Assembly (NCBI GenBank): GCA_018401695.1
Contig: JAGYKD010000002.1
Location: forward strand, 531,740 to 595,739
From: Flavobacteriales bacterium
GTDB lineage: Bacteria; Bacteroidota; Bacteroidia; CAIKAF01
Direction of reading: 5' to 3'
DNA length: 64,000 nucleotides
Under the pieces are notes generated by a model. That model did no database searches, was not told the origin of the DNA, and saw only the letters and a program-made list of their open reading frames with translations. The position numbers and the translations under genes were made by a program. Of this stretch, positions 25,901-35,009 are shown piece by piece. Each line of letters opens with the position of its first letter. Position 1 is the first letter of the stretch.

Positions 25901-28348
25901 ATGAACGCATTTGACCCAAATTATAACGACAATATGTCATATCAATTCATAGGAGAGGAAAGCGAGTTTATCCCACTTATGGCATCTGAGGAGGATGAGA
26001 ATTTAAATATCGATGAAGTTCCTGCAGAACTGCCCATTTTGCCGCTCCGCAATACCGTACTGTTTCCGGGTGTAGTAATTCCGATTACAGTAGGAAGAGA
26101 TAAAAGCATCAAACTCATTCGAGATGCCAACAAAGGCACCAAAATCATTGGGGTACTAACCCAAATGGATGTGGAAGTGGAGGAGCCTGAGCAAGAGGAT
26201 TTGTACCAAGTGGGCACCGTTGCCCAAATTCTTAAGATGCTGCGCATGCCCGATGGCTCCACGACTGCCATTATCCAGGGAAAGCGTAGGTTTACTTTAG
26301 AATCACTTACGGCCACAGAACCTTACCTCAAAGCCAAGGTAAGCTTGTTTAGTGAGCTTAAGCCAGAAGCAGGCGACAGCGAATTCGAGGCCACGGTTTC
26401 TTCCATCCGCGACATGGCCCTTGAAATTATACAAGCCAGCCCTAACCTACCCAGCGAAGCTGCATTTGCCATAAAAAACATCGAAAGCCCAGGCTTTTTA
26501 GTCAACTTCATTTCTTCGAACCTAAACGCCGAAACCGAAGAAAAACAAGAAATGCTTGAGGTCTCTGACCTCAAACAACGGGCTACCATGTTGCTGCAAG
26601 GCTTGCACAAAGAGTTTCAGCTTTTGGAACTTAAAAACCAAATCCAAAGCAAGGTTAAGGTAGACATCGACCGCCAACAACGCGAGTACTTTTTGCACCA
26701 GCAAATGCGCATGATTCAAGAAGAACTGGGCAATGGAGAGTCACAAGATGTCAAAGATCTGCGCCAAAAAGCTGCCCAAAAAAAGTGGCCGGTTGCGGTC
26801 AAAAAAACCTTTGAAAAGGAGTTGGCCAAATTGGAACGCATGAACTCCATGGTTGCCGAATACTCGGTGCAGCTAAATTACCTGGAGTTTATGATTGAAC
26901 TGCCATGGAACACCTATACCAAGGACAAGTTTGACCTAAACCGAGCCAAGCGCATTTTGGACCGCGACCATTTTGGTCTTGAAAAAGTAAAAGAGCGTAT
27001 TCTGGAGCATCTGGCGGTGCTCAAACTTCGCGGCGACATGCGCGCGCCCATTCTTTGCCTGGCAGGCCCTCCCGGAGTGGGCAAAACCAGTCTTGGCAAA
27101 AGCATCGCCGAAGCCCTGGGTCGGTCTTACAGCCGCATGTCCCTGGGAGGCATGCGCGACGAAAGCGAAATACGCGGCCACCGCAAAACCTATATTGGCG
27201 CCATGCCCGGCCGCATTCTGCAAAACCTTAAAAAAGCAGGAGCTGCCAATCCTGTGTTTATACTAGACGAAATCGATAAACTCTCCCATGACATACACGG
27301 CGACCCCTCCTCTGCCCTGCTTGAAGTTTTAGACCCCGAGCAAAACAGCACCTTCCACGACAACTTCCTCGATGTAGATTTTGACCTTTCCAAGGTTTTA
27401 TTTATCGCTACCGCTAATAATTTGGGCAACATTCAACCTGCCCTACGCGACCGCATGGAAATCATTCACATCAGCGGCTACTCGGTAGAAGAAAAAATAG
27501 AGATTGCCAAGAAACACCTACTGCCCAAGCAAATTAAAGAACATGGCCTAAGCACCGAACATATTAAGCTGCGCAAACCGGCCTTGGAATACCTGATTCA
27601 ACACTACACCCGTGAAAGCGGCGTGCGCCGACTTGAACAACAAGTAGCCGCTGTGGTGCGCAAAGCCGCCGTGGCCATTGCCTCGGAGCAAGCTTTTGAC
27701 CCAAACATAAGCAAAGAACGCCTCAACAACATGTTAGGCCCGGCCATTCCCAGAGAACGGTATACCCAATTTAACCGGGCAGGAGTGGTGGTTGGCCTCG
27801 CTTGGACTGCCGTTGGTGGAGATATCCTGTACATCGAAACCAGCCTCAGCAAAGGAAAAGGCCGCCTTAGCCTTACCGGAAACCTGGGCGGTGTAATGAA
27901 GGAATCGGCCCAATTGGCTTTGGAGTTCCTCAAAAGTAATGCCGGACTTCTGGATTTAGACCAAGAACTTTTTGACCGCTGGAACGTGCACCTGCACGTT
28001 CCCGAAGGAGCCACACCCAAAGACGGCCCTTCAGCCGGTATTACCATGCTCACCGCTTTAGCCTCCGCATTCACCCAGCGCAAAGTAAAAGCCGGATTAG
28101 CCATGACCGGCGAAATTACCCTCCGAGGACAAGTACTGCCCGTAGGCGGCATTAAAGAGAAAGTATTGGCCGCTCGTCGAGCCGATATAAAAGAGGTGAT
28201 ATTGTGCGAAGACAACCGCCGCGACGTAGAAGAAATAGAGCCAGCCTACCTAAAGGGTCTCAAATTCCATTACGTGCGCACCATGGAAGAAGTTCTGAGC
28301 ATTGCCTTACTCAAACAAAAAGTAGCCCAAGCCATACGCATTGAGTGA
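25901..28348 (+). CDS. lon: ATP-dependent protease Lon
   Basis: An 815-residue Lon. Its parts are the LonB-type N-terminal substrate domain ([23 protein letters not shown]), a coiled region, an AAA+ module with Walker [10 protein letters not shown] and Walker [10 protein letters not shown], and the C-terminal serine protease domain with the Ser-Lys dyad in [10 protein letters not shown] and [12 protein letters not shown]. It degrades damaged and regulatory proteins in the cytoplasm. The start at 25901 ([10 protein letters not shown]) is chosen because it is preceded by AAAGGA; an in-frame upstream ATG at 25808 lies within the regulatory repeats. It overlaps mutT by 8 bp. Confidence 0.97.
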   Translation: MNAFDPNYNDNMSYQFIGEESEFIPLMASEEDENLNIDEVPAELPILPLRNTVLFPGVVIPITVGRDKSIKLIRDANKGTKIIGVLTQMDVEVEEPEQEDLYQVGTVAQILKMLRMPDGSTTAIIQGKRRFTLESLTATEPYLKAKVSLFSELKPEAGDSEFEATVSSIRDMALEIIQASPNLPSEAAFAIKNIESPGFLVNFISSNLNAETEEKQEMLEVSDLKQRATMLLQGLHKEFQLLELKNQIQSKVKVDIDRQQREYFLHQQMRMIQEELGNGESQDVKDLRQKAAQKKWPVAVKKTFEKELAKLERMNSMVAEYSVQLNYLEFMIELPWNTYTKDKFDLNRAKRILDRDHFGLEKVKERILEHLAVLKLRGDMRAPILCLAGPPGVGKTSLGKSIAEALGRSYSRMSLGGMRDESEIRGHRKTYIGAMPGRILQNLKKAGAANPVFILDEIDKLSHDIHGDPSSALLEVLDPEQNSTFHDNFLDVDFDLSKVLFIATANNLGNIQPALRDRMEIIHISGYSVEEKIEIAKKHLLPKQIKEHGLSTEHIKLRKPALEYLIQHYTRESGVRRLEQQVAAVVRKAAVAIASEQAFDPNISKERLNNMLGPAIPRERYTQFNRAGVVVGLAWTAVGGDILYIETSLSKGKGRLSLTGNLGGVMKESAQLALEFLKSNAGLLDLDQELFDRWNVHLHVPEGATPKDGPSAGITMLTALASAFTQRKVKAGLAMTGEITLRGQVLPVGGIKEKVLAARRADIKEVILCEDNRRDVEEIEPAYLKGLKFHYVRTMEEVLSIALLKQKVAQAIRIE

Positions 28349-28745
28349 TTCCAAAGCCATACAGGTAGTTGCCGGCATATTGCAATCGGGCAATATGTGT
28401 TTTGCTGCACGAAAAAAGGCAGGTACGGCCAATGCGGGTTTGTGGGAGTTTCCCGGCGGAAAAATACATGCGGACGAAAGTCAGGAAGAGGCGCTTATCC
28501 GCGAATGGCAAGAAGAATTTGGTTGGGAAATTGAACCCTTGCAAGCCCTGACGCAGGTCAAAAGCATTACGGGCAAGGGAGAGCCCTTATGGCTAATGCC
28601 GTGGCGTATAGACAGCAAACAAGTCCAACCCAAGCATTTAACCGACCATGATGCGGTAGCCTGGATCAAACCGAAAGAGGTAGTTCATTTCGCCTGGGGA
28701 CCTGCAGATGAGCAAGTGCTTAGAACGGTGCTTGGTTGGCTTTGA
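28341..28745 (+). CDS. mutT: MutT-like Nudix hydrolase (8-oxo-dGTP diphosphatase family)
   Basis: A 134-residue Nudix protein with a full Nudix box GGKIHADESQEEALIREW followed by QEEFGW (G-x5-E-x7-RE-x2-EE-x-G). Family members clear oxidised nucleotides such as 8-oxo-dGTP. The most likely start is TTG at 28341, inside the last codons of lon; no ATG lies near enough to keep the N-terminal strand. The overlap suggests translational coupling. Other Nudix substrates cannot be excluded. Confidence 0.85.
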   Translation: MSDSKAIQVVAGILQSGNMCFAARKKAGTANAGLWEFPGGKIHADESQEEALIREWQEEFGWEIEPLQALTQVKSITGKGEPLWLMPWRIDSKQVQPKHLTDHDAVAWIKPKEVVHFAWGPADEQVLRTVLGWL

Positions 28746-28765
28746 GGACGACCATGCGGTATGGC

Positions 28766-28945
28766 GACGCATGGCAATGCGGTACGGCGACGCAGGGCAA
28801 TGCGGTACGGCGACGCATGGCAATGCGTTACGGCGACGCATGGCAATGCGTTATGGCGACGCATGGCAATGCGTTATGGCGACGCATGGCAATGCGTTAT
28901 GGCGTCGCGTTATGGCGACGCATGGCAATGCGTCGCTACGGTTTG
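28766..28945 (+). repeat. tandem array of seven 23-bp REP-like hairpins
   Basis: Units GACGCATGGCAATGCG + GTTATGGC start at 28766, 28789, 28812, 28835, 28858, 28881 and 28917. The spacing is exactly 23 bp until the sixth unit, which has 13 extra bases. Each unit folds as a short stem (GACGCA/TGCGTT-like). The last unit ends TGCGTCGCTACGG, the same tail found in the hairpins at 29150, 51797 and 51850. The period is not a multiple of three and the array starts 20 bp after mutT, so it is not coding. Confidence 0.88.
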
Positions 28946-28966
28946 GGGCTTTGCTCATAGGGCAGG

Positions 28967-29110
28967 TTACTATTCTATCCGGCACTTTTTCCGGCCAGCC
29001 TTGGCCCCGGTGGTTGGGAGCGGGCTGTGGTAGCTTCCTCCGGTCGCTTCCTCGCCCTGCTCCCAACATCACCGGCGCCCACGGCGGGTCCTCCCTTGGT
29101 GCCGGGGGCC
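28967..29110 (-). repeat. GC-rich intergenic island (island C)
   Basis: A 144-bp GC-rich block. On the minus strand it opens GGCCCCCGGC (29110-29101), contains GGCGAGGAAGCG, and ends with CCGGATAGAATAGTAAC (28983-28967), shared with island D. The 45 bp just left (28926-28970), with TACGGTTTGGGG, TTTGCTCATAGGGCA and the TTCTATCC tail, also recurs at 51869-51915, so hairpin, connector and island form one composite unit. Confidence 0.6.
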
Positions 29111-29149
29111 AATATCTACCTAATTCATGGATTTTAATCCTGAGTTCAT

Positions 29150-29177
29150 GGCGATGCATGGCCATGCATCGCTACGG
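29150..29177 (+). repeat. REP-like hairpin, GCGATGCATGGCCATGCATCGC
   Basis: A perfect short palindrome ending CTACGG, a member of the same hairpin family as the tandem array at 28766. It stands alone 40 bp after island C. Confidence 0.7.
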
Positions 29178-29807
29178 TGCCCTAAACGCACCTATTATTT
29201 CACGTCTATAACGTCACTTGAGGTAGCTCGAATGCTCAATCTTCACAAAATAGGAAATCAATTAGGGATGAATCATTTCTAAAATTCCGCACCTATTGCT
29301 CTAGACTCTTGCTCTCTTGGCCTGGGAACGCCCAAATCCAACAATTATAGGCCATTGTGAAAACTCGCAACCTTTTTCAGAGAAAACTGTGGATGCCTTA
29401 AGGGGAGGTATCGAATTTAAAGGCAGTTTTGCCATGCTGCTCCCTTTGAGGAAATCAGTCATGAAAGCAGCAAATAGCTGTCCGGTAACAACCCATACCT
29501 TAGTGGAGGGCGAAGTATTCAAAACCTGTACTTTTTTTAAGTAAATTCACATGGAGCTAACTAAAATAATGAACCAATTCCTTCATAGAAATCAGAACAC
29601 TTGTAACCTATTAAGCCATCTAGAGCCCTTTCCAATTTTGAACTTACAAACCCACAGCACGCTCTTCGCATTGGTGGTTTCCGAACTGGGCGGTTATGTT
29701 AATGGGGTTTTTGTTCAAAAAATTTTCCCGAATGGGTTTATTTTTATCCCAAATGAACGACCGTTTTTTTCCTTTGTTTTCAACCTCCTAACCAACGGCC
29801 CAAGCCA
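29178..29807. other. 630-bp intergenic stretch before the large cargo protein gene
   Basis: Frames of 75 and 89 residues exist on the plus strand (29317-29544, 29551-29820) and one of 73 on the minus strand. None shows a recognisable domain, ribosome binding site or amino acid composition that supports a gene. It probably holds the promoter of the gene at 29808. No repeats of the families described elsewhere were seen. Confidence 0.4.
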
Positions 29808-32800
29808 ATGCCTATGCTGAAGCGCTACCTATACTTATGTTTGTTTGGATTATTGCTTTTAGGCACAAAGGCACATGGTCAAAAAGACACCTTATTTTGG
29901 TTTGTTGCTCCTGAGGCTGCACAAAACCATGGTGACCGGCCTATTTTATTTCGCTTCGCCACCTTTGGTCAGGCTGCAACGATTACCATAGAACAACCCG
30001 CCAATCCGGGGTTTCCCATCCAGACCTTAAACTTGGGGCCCAATGCCGGAACATCGATTGACCTAACGGCATGGATTGGTATGATTGAAAACGACCCACC
30101 GAATGCGGTCTTAAACAAAGGTTTTAGAATTCGGTCCAGCTCCCCCATCACGGCCTATTACGAAATCAATCCCGGCTGCAATTGCAATCCTGATATTTTT
30201 ACCTTAAAGGGAAAAAATGCCTTGGGAACCCAGTTTTTATTACCCTTTCAAAACTACCTGGCGAATGCCAGCTATGCCCGGTCGGGCTTTGATATTGTGG
30301 CTACCGAAAACAATACCACCATTACCATAACTCCTACCAAAAATATTGTTGGACATAATGCCGGCACACCTTTTACCATAGTGCTTAATAGAGGACAAAC
30401 CTGGAACGGCAGGGCAGCAGGCACCGCCGCCAATCAACACCTAGAAGGTACCATCGTAAACTCCGACAAGCCCATAGCCATCACCATCAACGACGACTCC
30501 ATGAGTGGCGCACCCTACGGAGGTTGTGCCGACATCATGGGCGACCAAATTGTACCGGTTTCTCTAACCGGAGATGAATACATTGTGGTAAAGGGCTACT
30601 TGAATGGTCCCGATAAAGTGTATGTATTGGCAACCCAAAACGGCACCTCGGTCACCATCGATGGCAACAATGTGGGTACCATTCAAGCCGGCCAGACCTA
30701 TGTGCATACCTTAAGCAACCCTGTAGCCTATATCCAAACCTCAGGTCCCGCCTACCTGTTGCATACCACCGGTTTTGGTTGCGAAGTTGGAGGAGCCTTG
30801 TTGCCTACCATTGAGTGTACCGGCTCCTCTTCGGTAAGCTTTGTGCGTTCCACCAATGAATTCTTCGCCTTAAACATTATCGTACAAACCGGAGGGCAAG
30901 GGAATTTTACCTTAAACGGGAATCCTACCTGGGTACCTTCCGGAGCCTTTAGTCCTGTGCCCGGATCCAATGGAGCCTGGATGTATGCCCAAATAAATTT
31001 GAGTGGCCAGGTTCCTGTCGGGCTAGCTTCCCGTCTTACCAATTCCAGCCATTTGTTCCATATGGGCATTGTGCATGGAGGAGCATCCTCCGGATGCCGT
31101 TATGGGTACTTTTCTGATTACAACACCTTTGAACACAATATCACCAGTACCCAGGATACGGTGTGCGAAGGGGATCCTTTTCTTTTGCAAACCGATCGTA
31201 TCAACGGAGCCTCCTATAATTGGTCGGGGCCCAATAATTTCTCAGGCATTGGAGATTCGCTTTGGGTAAGTCCTACCGTCCTGAGCCACTCCGGACAATT
31301 CATTGTTCAAGGAACTGTTGGCGCTTGCCCCATAAGCCCGGACACTTTTAATCTATTGGTTTTGCCGCTTCCGCTAAACCCTGTACTAACTTACAATGCC
31401 CCGCTCTGCCCATTTGACAACCTACAGTTACAGGCACAAAGCTCCCCAAACGTTAACTACTCTTGGATAGGCCCAGCCGGATTTAGCTCGAATTTGCAAA
31501 ACCCCACCGTACCTTCAGTCCAAGCAGTGCATGCCGGAACATACCGGGCCGTAGCCTCCAACCAACTCTGCGAAAGTGATACTGTTTCCCTTCTCGTCCA
31601 ATTAAATCCCACCTACCGTGACACCCAAAACGTGGCCATTTGTCAAGGCGATTCGGTTTGGCTTCAACAAGCCTGGCAAAACCAAAGCGGAACCTATACG
31701 GACCAGTTTACCAGCCAATACGGATGCGATTCCATTTGGGTAACCCACCTTCAGGTTAATCCTACCTTTACCTCGAACCCATCGGTTTCCATCTGCAAAG
31801 GACAAAGCCATACCCTGCCTAATGGGCAAATCGTTCAACAGACTGGACAATATCTCAGCCATTTATATACCCTAAATGGTTGCGATTCCCTTATCCAAAC
31901 CCAAGTTACAGCCAACGATACTTTCCTTGTGCAATGGCAAAGCCAGCTCTGCCAAGGCGACTCCTTGCAAATGCCGGATTTAAGTTATAGAAATCAAGCG
32001 GGTATCTATGTTTTTCCCCTGTTGAGCAGCGCCGGCTGTGATTCTACTATAGAGATAGATGTCGTCGGCCACCCGGTGCACCAAACACAATTCTCAGTAG
32101 ATATTTGTGCGGGTCAAAGCCATACACTCCCCGGCGGACAAACGGTTGGGCAAGCGGGAAGTTATGTGGATACGCTTAGCGCTCAAACCGGTTGCGATTC
32201 CGTGGTTACTACCCAGGTCCATGTTTGGCCGGTATATCACGACAGCCTTTCGGTGCATTTGTGCCGAGGACAACAACACCCTTTGCCCGACGGTGTCCTA
32301 GTCAGCCAAACCGGCACCTATTCCACCCTGCTTACTTCTACCAAGGGTTGCGATAGTTTAATCACCACTCAGGTTTTGGTTTCTGATACCTTTGAAACCA
32401 ACATGCATACCGCCATTTGCCAAGGAGATTCTGCTCAGCTGAGCAGCGGGCAATGGGTGCAACAAGCAGGAACCTACAGTGTTCCTTTAAGCAGCCTTGC
32501 CGGTTGCGATTCCATGGTTATCCATCATATTGTTCTAAATCCGGTTTATCAAATCCCGTGGTCTTCCGGCTTTTGTCAAGGAGACAGCATTCAATTGCCC
32601 GATCAGAGCTGGCACCAAAGCCCCGGGAACTTCAATCTTATATTAACCAGCCATTTGGGCTGCGACTCTACCTTTGCAGTAAGTCTTGTTGAACATCCGA
32701 CCCACCAATGGAATGAACAACAGGAGATTTGCCAGGGTAGCAGCTATACCTTACCGAATGGGCAAATGGTTTCCGCGAGTGGAAACTATTTATCTTCCCT

Positions 32801-33806
32801 ACAAACTCCCTTTGGTTGCGACTCCTTGATACAGACACAACTTCAAGTTTGGCCAAGCTACCAACAGGTCCTTAGCTTTAACCTATGCGCCGGCGATCAA
32901 CTGACCTTGCCGAATGGCCAAACCGTGCAACAAGCCGGAAGTTATCAGCAATTCTATACCACGGTTCAAGGTTGCGACTCCAACTTCACCTATCAAGTAA
33001 TTGGCCAAAACCACCACCAGCACAACCAACAGGTCCGCATTTGTGAAGGAGAAACCTGGACTACAGGTTCCGGCCCACAAAACCAATCGGGAACCTACAT
33101 AGATTCCCTAAGTTCGGTTTTTGGCTGCGATTCCATCTACACCACCGAACTCCATGTAGAACGCAATTTTGACAGCCTTATTCACCGCTTCTTGTGCCGC
33201 GACCAAAGCCTACAGGTAAACGGCATAAACTATGCAGTGCCCGGAGAGTTTGTGCAAAGCCAGCAAACTGCCATTGGCTGCGATTCCATTTGGAGGATAC
33301 ACATTGAGTATGCTCCACTATATGAAAAGCAACTGCCTGAAGACACCCTCATTTGCGACCAAACCATACAAATCCGTTTAGACAGCGGGCTTGCTTGGGT
33401 GTGGAACCATGGACCCATTGGCCACCGCATAGAAGTCCAGGATACGGGATGGTATGCCGCCAATGCCATCGATCCAAACGGCTGCTATGTAACAGACAGC
33501 ATTTGGGTAAAAGATGGTTGCCGCCCCACGCTTTATGTACCCAACACCTTTACGCCTAACGGAGACGGGCAGAACGATCAATTCCGGGCCTATGGAACCC
33601 GCATCAAAAGCTATCGATTGAGGATTTACAACCGTTGGGGGGAAGAAATATTCCAAACCGAGAAAATCACCGATGGCTGGGACGGCACCCACCAAAATTT
33701 GGACGTTCCAGTGGGTGTTTATACCTATCGAATTGACTACGAAGTTTACAGCACCTTGCCTTACCCCATAGAGCCCATCGTAGGCAAGGTAAAGCTGGTC
33801 CGATAA
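29808..33806 (+). CDS. large T9SS type B cargo protein with IgGFc-binding-like domain and Cys repeats
   Basis: A 1332-residue exported protein. It has a signal peptide (about 1-23, LYLCLFGLLLLGTKAHGQ), an IgGFc-binding-protein-like N-terminal domain (about 30-420; YYEINPGCNC, GFDIVATENNTTITITPT), two Ig/PKD-like domains (about 440-600), then about eleven repeats of roughly 50 residues. Each repeat carries an early Cys (ICQGDS or ICKGQSH) and a late GCDS. The C-terminal gliding-motility-type sorting domain (TFTPNGDGQNDQFRA, YNRWGEEIF, VPVGVYTYRI) follows. The sorting domain directs secretion by the type IX system, so the protein is on the cell surface or released. Adhesion is a plausible but unproven role. 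An alternative start is at 29814. Confidence 0.93.
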   Translation: MPMLKRYLYLCLFGLLLLGTKAHGQKDTLFWFVAPEAAQNHGDRPILFRFATFGQAATITIEQPANPGFPIQTLNLGPNAGTSIDLTAWIGMIENDPPNAVLNKGFRIRSSSPITAYYEINPGCNCNPDIFTLKGKNALGTQFLLPFQNYLANASYARSGFDIVATENNTTITITPTKNIVGHNAGTPFTIVLNRGQTWNGRAAGTAANQHLEGTIVNSDKPIAITINDDSMSGAPYGGCADIMGDQIVPVSLTGDEYIVVKGYLNGPDKVYVLATQNGTSVTIDGNNVGTIQAGQTYVHTLSNPVAYIQTSGPAYLLHTTGFGCEVGGALLPTIECTGSSSVSFVRSTNEFFALNIIVQTGGQGNFTLNGNPTWVPSGAFSPVPGSNGAWMYAQINLSGQVPVGLASRLTNSSHLFHMGIVHGGASSGCRYGYFSDYNTFEHNITSTQDTVCEGDPFLLQTDRINGASYNWSGPNNFSGIGDSLWVSPTVLSHSGQFIVQGTVGACPISPDTFNLLVLPLPLNPVLTYNAPLCPFDNLQLQAQSSPNVNYSWIGPAGFSSNLQNPTVPSVQAVHAGTYRAVASNQLCESDTVSLLVQLNPTYRDTQNVAICQGDSVWLQQAWQNQSGTYTDQFTSQYGCDSIWVTHLQVNPTFTSNPSVSICKGQSHTLPNGQIVQQTGQYLSHLYTLNGCDSLIQTQVTANDTFLVQWQSQLCQGDSLQMPDLSYRNQAGIYVFPLLSSAGCDSTIEIDVVGHPVHQTQFSVDICAGQSHTLPGGQTVGQAGSYVDTLSAQTGCDSVVTTQVHVWPVYHDSLSVHLCRGQQHPLPDGVLVSQTGTYSTLLTSTKGCDSLITTQVLVSDTFETNMHTAICQGDSAQLSSGQWVQQAGTYSVPLSSLAGCDSMVIHHIVLNPVYQIPWSSGFCQGDSIQLPDQSWHQSPGNFNLILTSHLGCDSTFAVSLVEHPTHQWNEQQEICQGSSYTLPNGQMVSASGNYLSSLQTPFGCDSLIQTQLQVWPSYQQVLSFNLCAGDQLTLPNGQTVQQAGSYQQFYTTVQGCDSNFTYQVIGQNHHQHNQQVRICEGETWTTGSGPQNQSGTYIDSLSSVFGCDSIYTTELHVERNFDSLIHRFLCRDQSLQVNGINYAVPGEFVQSQQTAIGCDSIWRIHIEYAPLYEKQLPEDTLICDQTIQIRLDSGLAWVWNHGPIGHRIEVQDTGWYAANAIDPNGCYVTDSIWVKDGCRPTLYVPNTFTPNGDGQNDQFRAYGTRIKSYRLRIYNRWGEEIFQTEKITDGWDGTHQNLDVPVGVYTYRIDYEVYSTLPYPIEPIVGKVKLVR

Positions 33807-33870
33807 AAAAAGGATGTATTGTGGGATGGGAAGGTCTTTGACTGTTCGACCAACAGGCAAGAATCCCTTA

Positions 33871-33895
33871 CGACACATGGACATGCGTCGCAGCA
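33871..33895. repeat. degenerate REP-like hairpin
   Basis: CGACACATGGACATGCGTCGC resembles the GACGCATGGCAATGCGTC hairpins with two changes in one arm. It lies between the cargo protein gene and island B. A weak relic rather than a clear copy. Confidence 0.35.
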
Positions 33896-33990
33896 TGGCG
33901 CATTTATTACCTAAAAACACACAACCAACCCCGATATTTTCAGTCCTACCCCCTTATCCGGCAATTTCCACCCCAAAAGATCCCCAAGCT

Positions 33991-34147
33991 CCAAAGAATA
34001 GCCCCCCGGCCCTACCGGAGGCCCGCCAGCAGCAGCCGACACTGAGTGGCAGGCCGAGGAGGCGATCCCTTTCTTTGGGAAAGCCACCACAGGCCGCCAC
34101 GAAATGCCGGGTGCAAGGGAGGCCGCAGGCAAAGGCCGGATAGATTA
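33991..34147 (+). repeat. GC-rich intergenic island (island B)
   Basis: A 157-bp GC-rich block opening CCAAAGAATAGCCCCCCGGC (33991-34010; one base from island A) and closing GCCGGATAGATTA (34135-34147), the terminal motif of islands C and D. The core has GGCCGAGGAGGCG. An inverted TATCCGG lies about 35 bp left of its start (near 33955). No gene is seen. Confidence 0.6.
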
Positions 34148-34205
34148 GATGCACTAGCTTTGGAACCGGGGCCCAAAACCTACCTTCTACTTCAAAAACC
34201 GAAAG

Positions 34206-35009
34206 TCAAGCCAGTTGGAGCACCCAAAACAGGCCCCAGGTGAGCGGAACCGCCAATAAAAAGGAGTCGAAGCGGTCTAAGAATCCACCGTGGCCGGGCA
34301 TAATGCGGCCGGAGTCTTTTTTGCCAACACGGCGTTTTAAAAAGCTTTGAAATAAATCGCCGGCAACGGCTAAGGGGACAAAAATCAAGGCAAACAAAGG
34401 CCAGCGATACCAGTCGGCTTCGAGCCAAAAATAGCCCAATGCAGCCGCTGCGGCCAGGGCTGATATCCATCCTACGGCAAAGCCTTCGACGGATTTGCCG
34501 GGACTGATGGAAGGCGCCAATTTGCGTTTGCCTAGGAGTTTTCCCCCCACATAGGCCATGGTATCGTTGATCCAAACCATTAAAAACAACATGAGTAGTG
34601 GTTTAAAGGATCCACCCTCGGCAAAGGACAAACGACTCAACAACCAAAAAGGAAGCATGGAAAAAAGTAGGCCAACACCTGACTCCAACCAAAGTTCGGA
34701 GGATTTAGATTTGCCCAGTGCCATTAAAAAGCCAATAACGGCAAGCAAAAGCAAGGCCCAAACTGCTTTATGAGCAATCCAGGGAAACAAAAAGCTGATG
34801 GCAAACAAAAGGCCCGGAAGCCATAAAAGCCAGCGTAAAGCGCCTTTAGGTTTTTGAGGAAGAAGGCCCAGGTATTCCCACCAACATCCTATGGCTACTA
34901 AGGCCATAAATAAAGGAAAATAGGGAGGTCCAAACCACAGCGAGGCACTAAGGATTCCGACATAAACTAGGCCGGAAATGCTTCGCTTTAGCAGTTCAGG
35001 GGCGGCCAT
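34206..35009 (-). CDS. cdsA: phosphatidate cytidylyltransferase
   Basis: A 267-residue polytopic membrane enzyme that makes CDP-diacylglycerol from phosphatidate and CTP, the branch point of phospholipid synthesis. The family signature is present in the second half: NDTMAYVGGKLLGKRKLAPSISPGKSVEG and GDLFQSFLKRRVGKKDSG with PGHGGFLDRFDS. About eight hydrophobic segments are seen. It overlaps ftsH by one base, a pairing common in Bacteroidota. Confidence 0.95.
   Translation of the reverse strand: MAAPELLKRSISGLVYVGILSASLWFGPPYFPLFMALVAIGCWWEYLGLLPQKPKGALRWLLWLPGLLFAISFLFPWIAHKAVWALLLLAVIGFLMALGKSKSSELWLESGVGLLFSMLPFWLLSRLSFAEGGSFKPLLMLFLMVWINDTMAYVGGKLLGKRKLAPSISPGKSVEGFAVGWISALAAAAALGYFWLEADWYRWPLFALIFVPLAVAGDLFQSFLKRRVGKKDSGRIMPGHGGFLDRFDSFLLAVPLTWGLFWVLQLA

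Noticed and set aside
28766..28945. CRISPR array
   Set aside because: Units are directly adjacent without unique spacers, and no cas genes occur in the window.
28708..29211. Frames of up to 167 residues with WRRMAMRYGDA-like repeats
   Set aside because: The repeated peptide is a by-product of the 23-bp hairpin array in three frames; the period is not a multiple of three.
29301..29820. Possible small genes before the large cargo protein
   Set aside because: No ribosome site, no domain, and frames on both strands are equally open.
33807..34205. Small genes between the cargo protein and cdsA (65-109 residues)
   Set aside because: They overlap island B and lack any supporting motif; both strands show the GC-driven Arg/Pro/Gly bias of non-coding GC-rich DNA.
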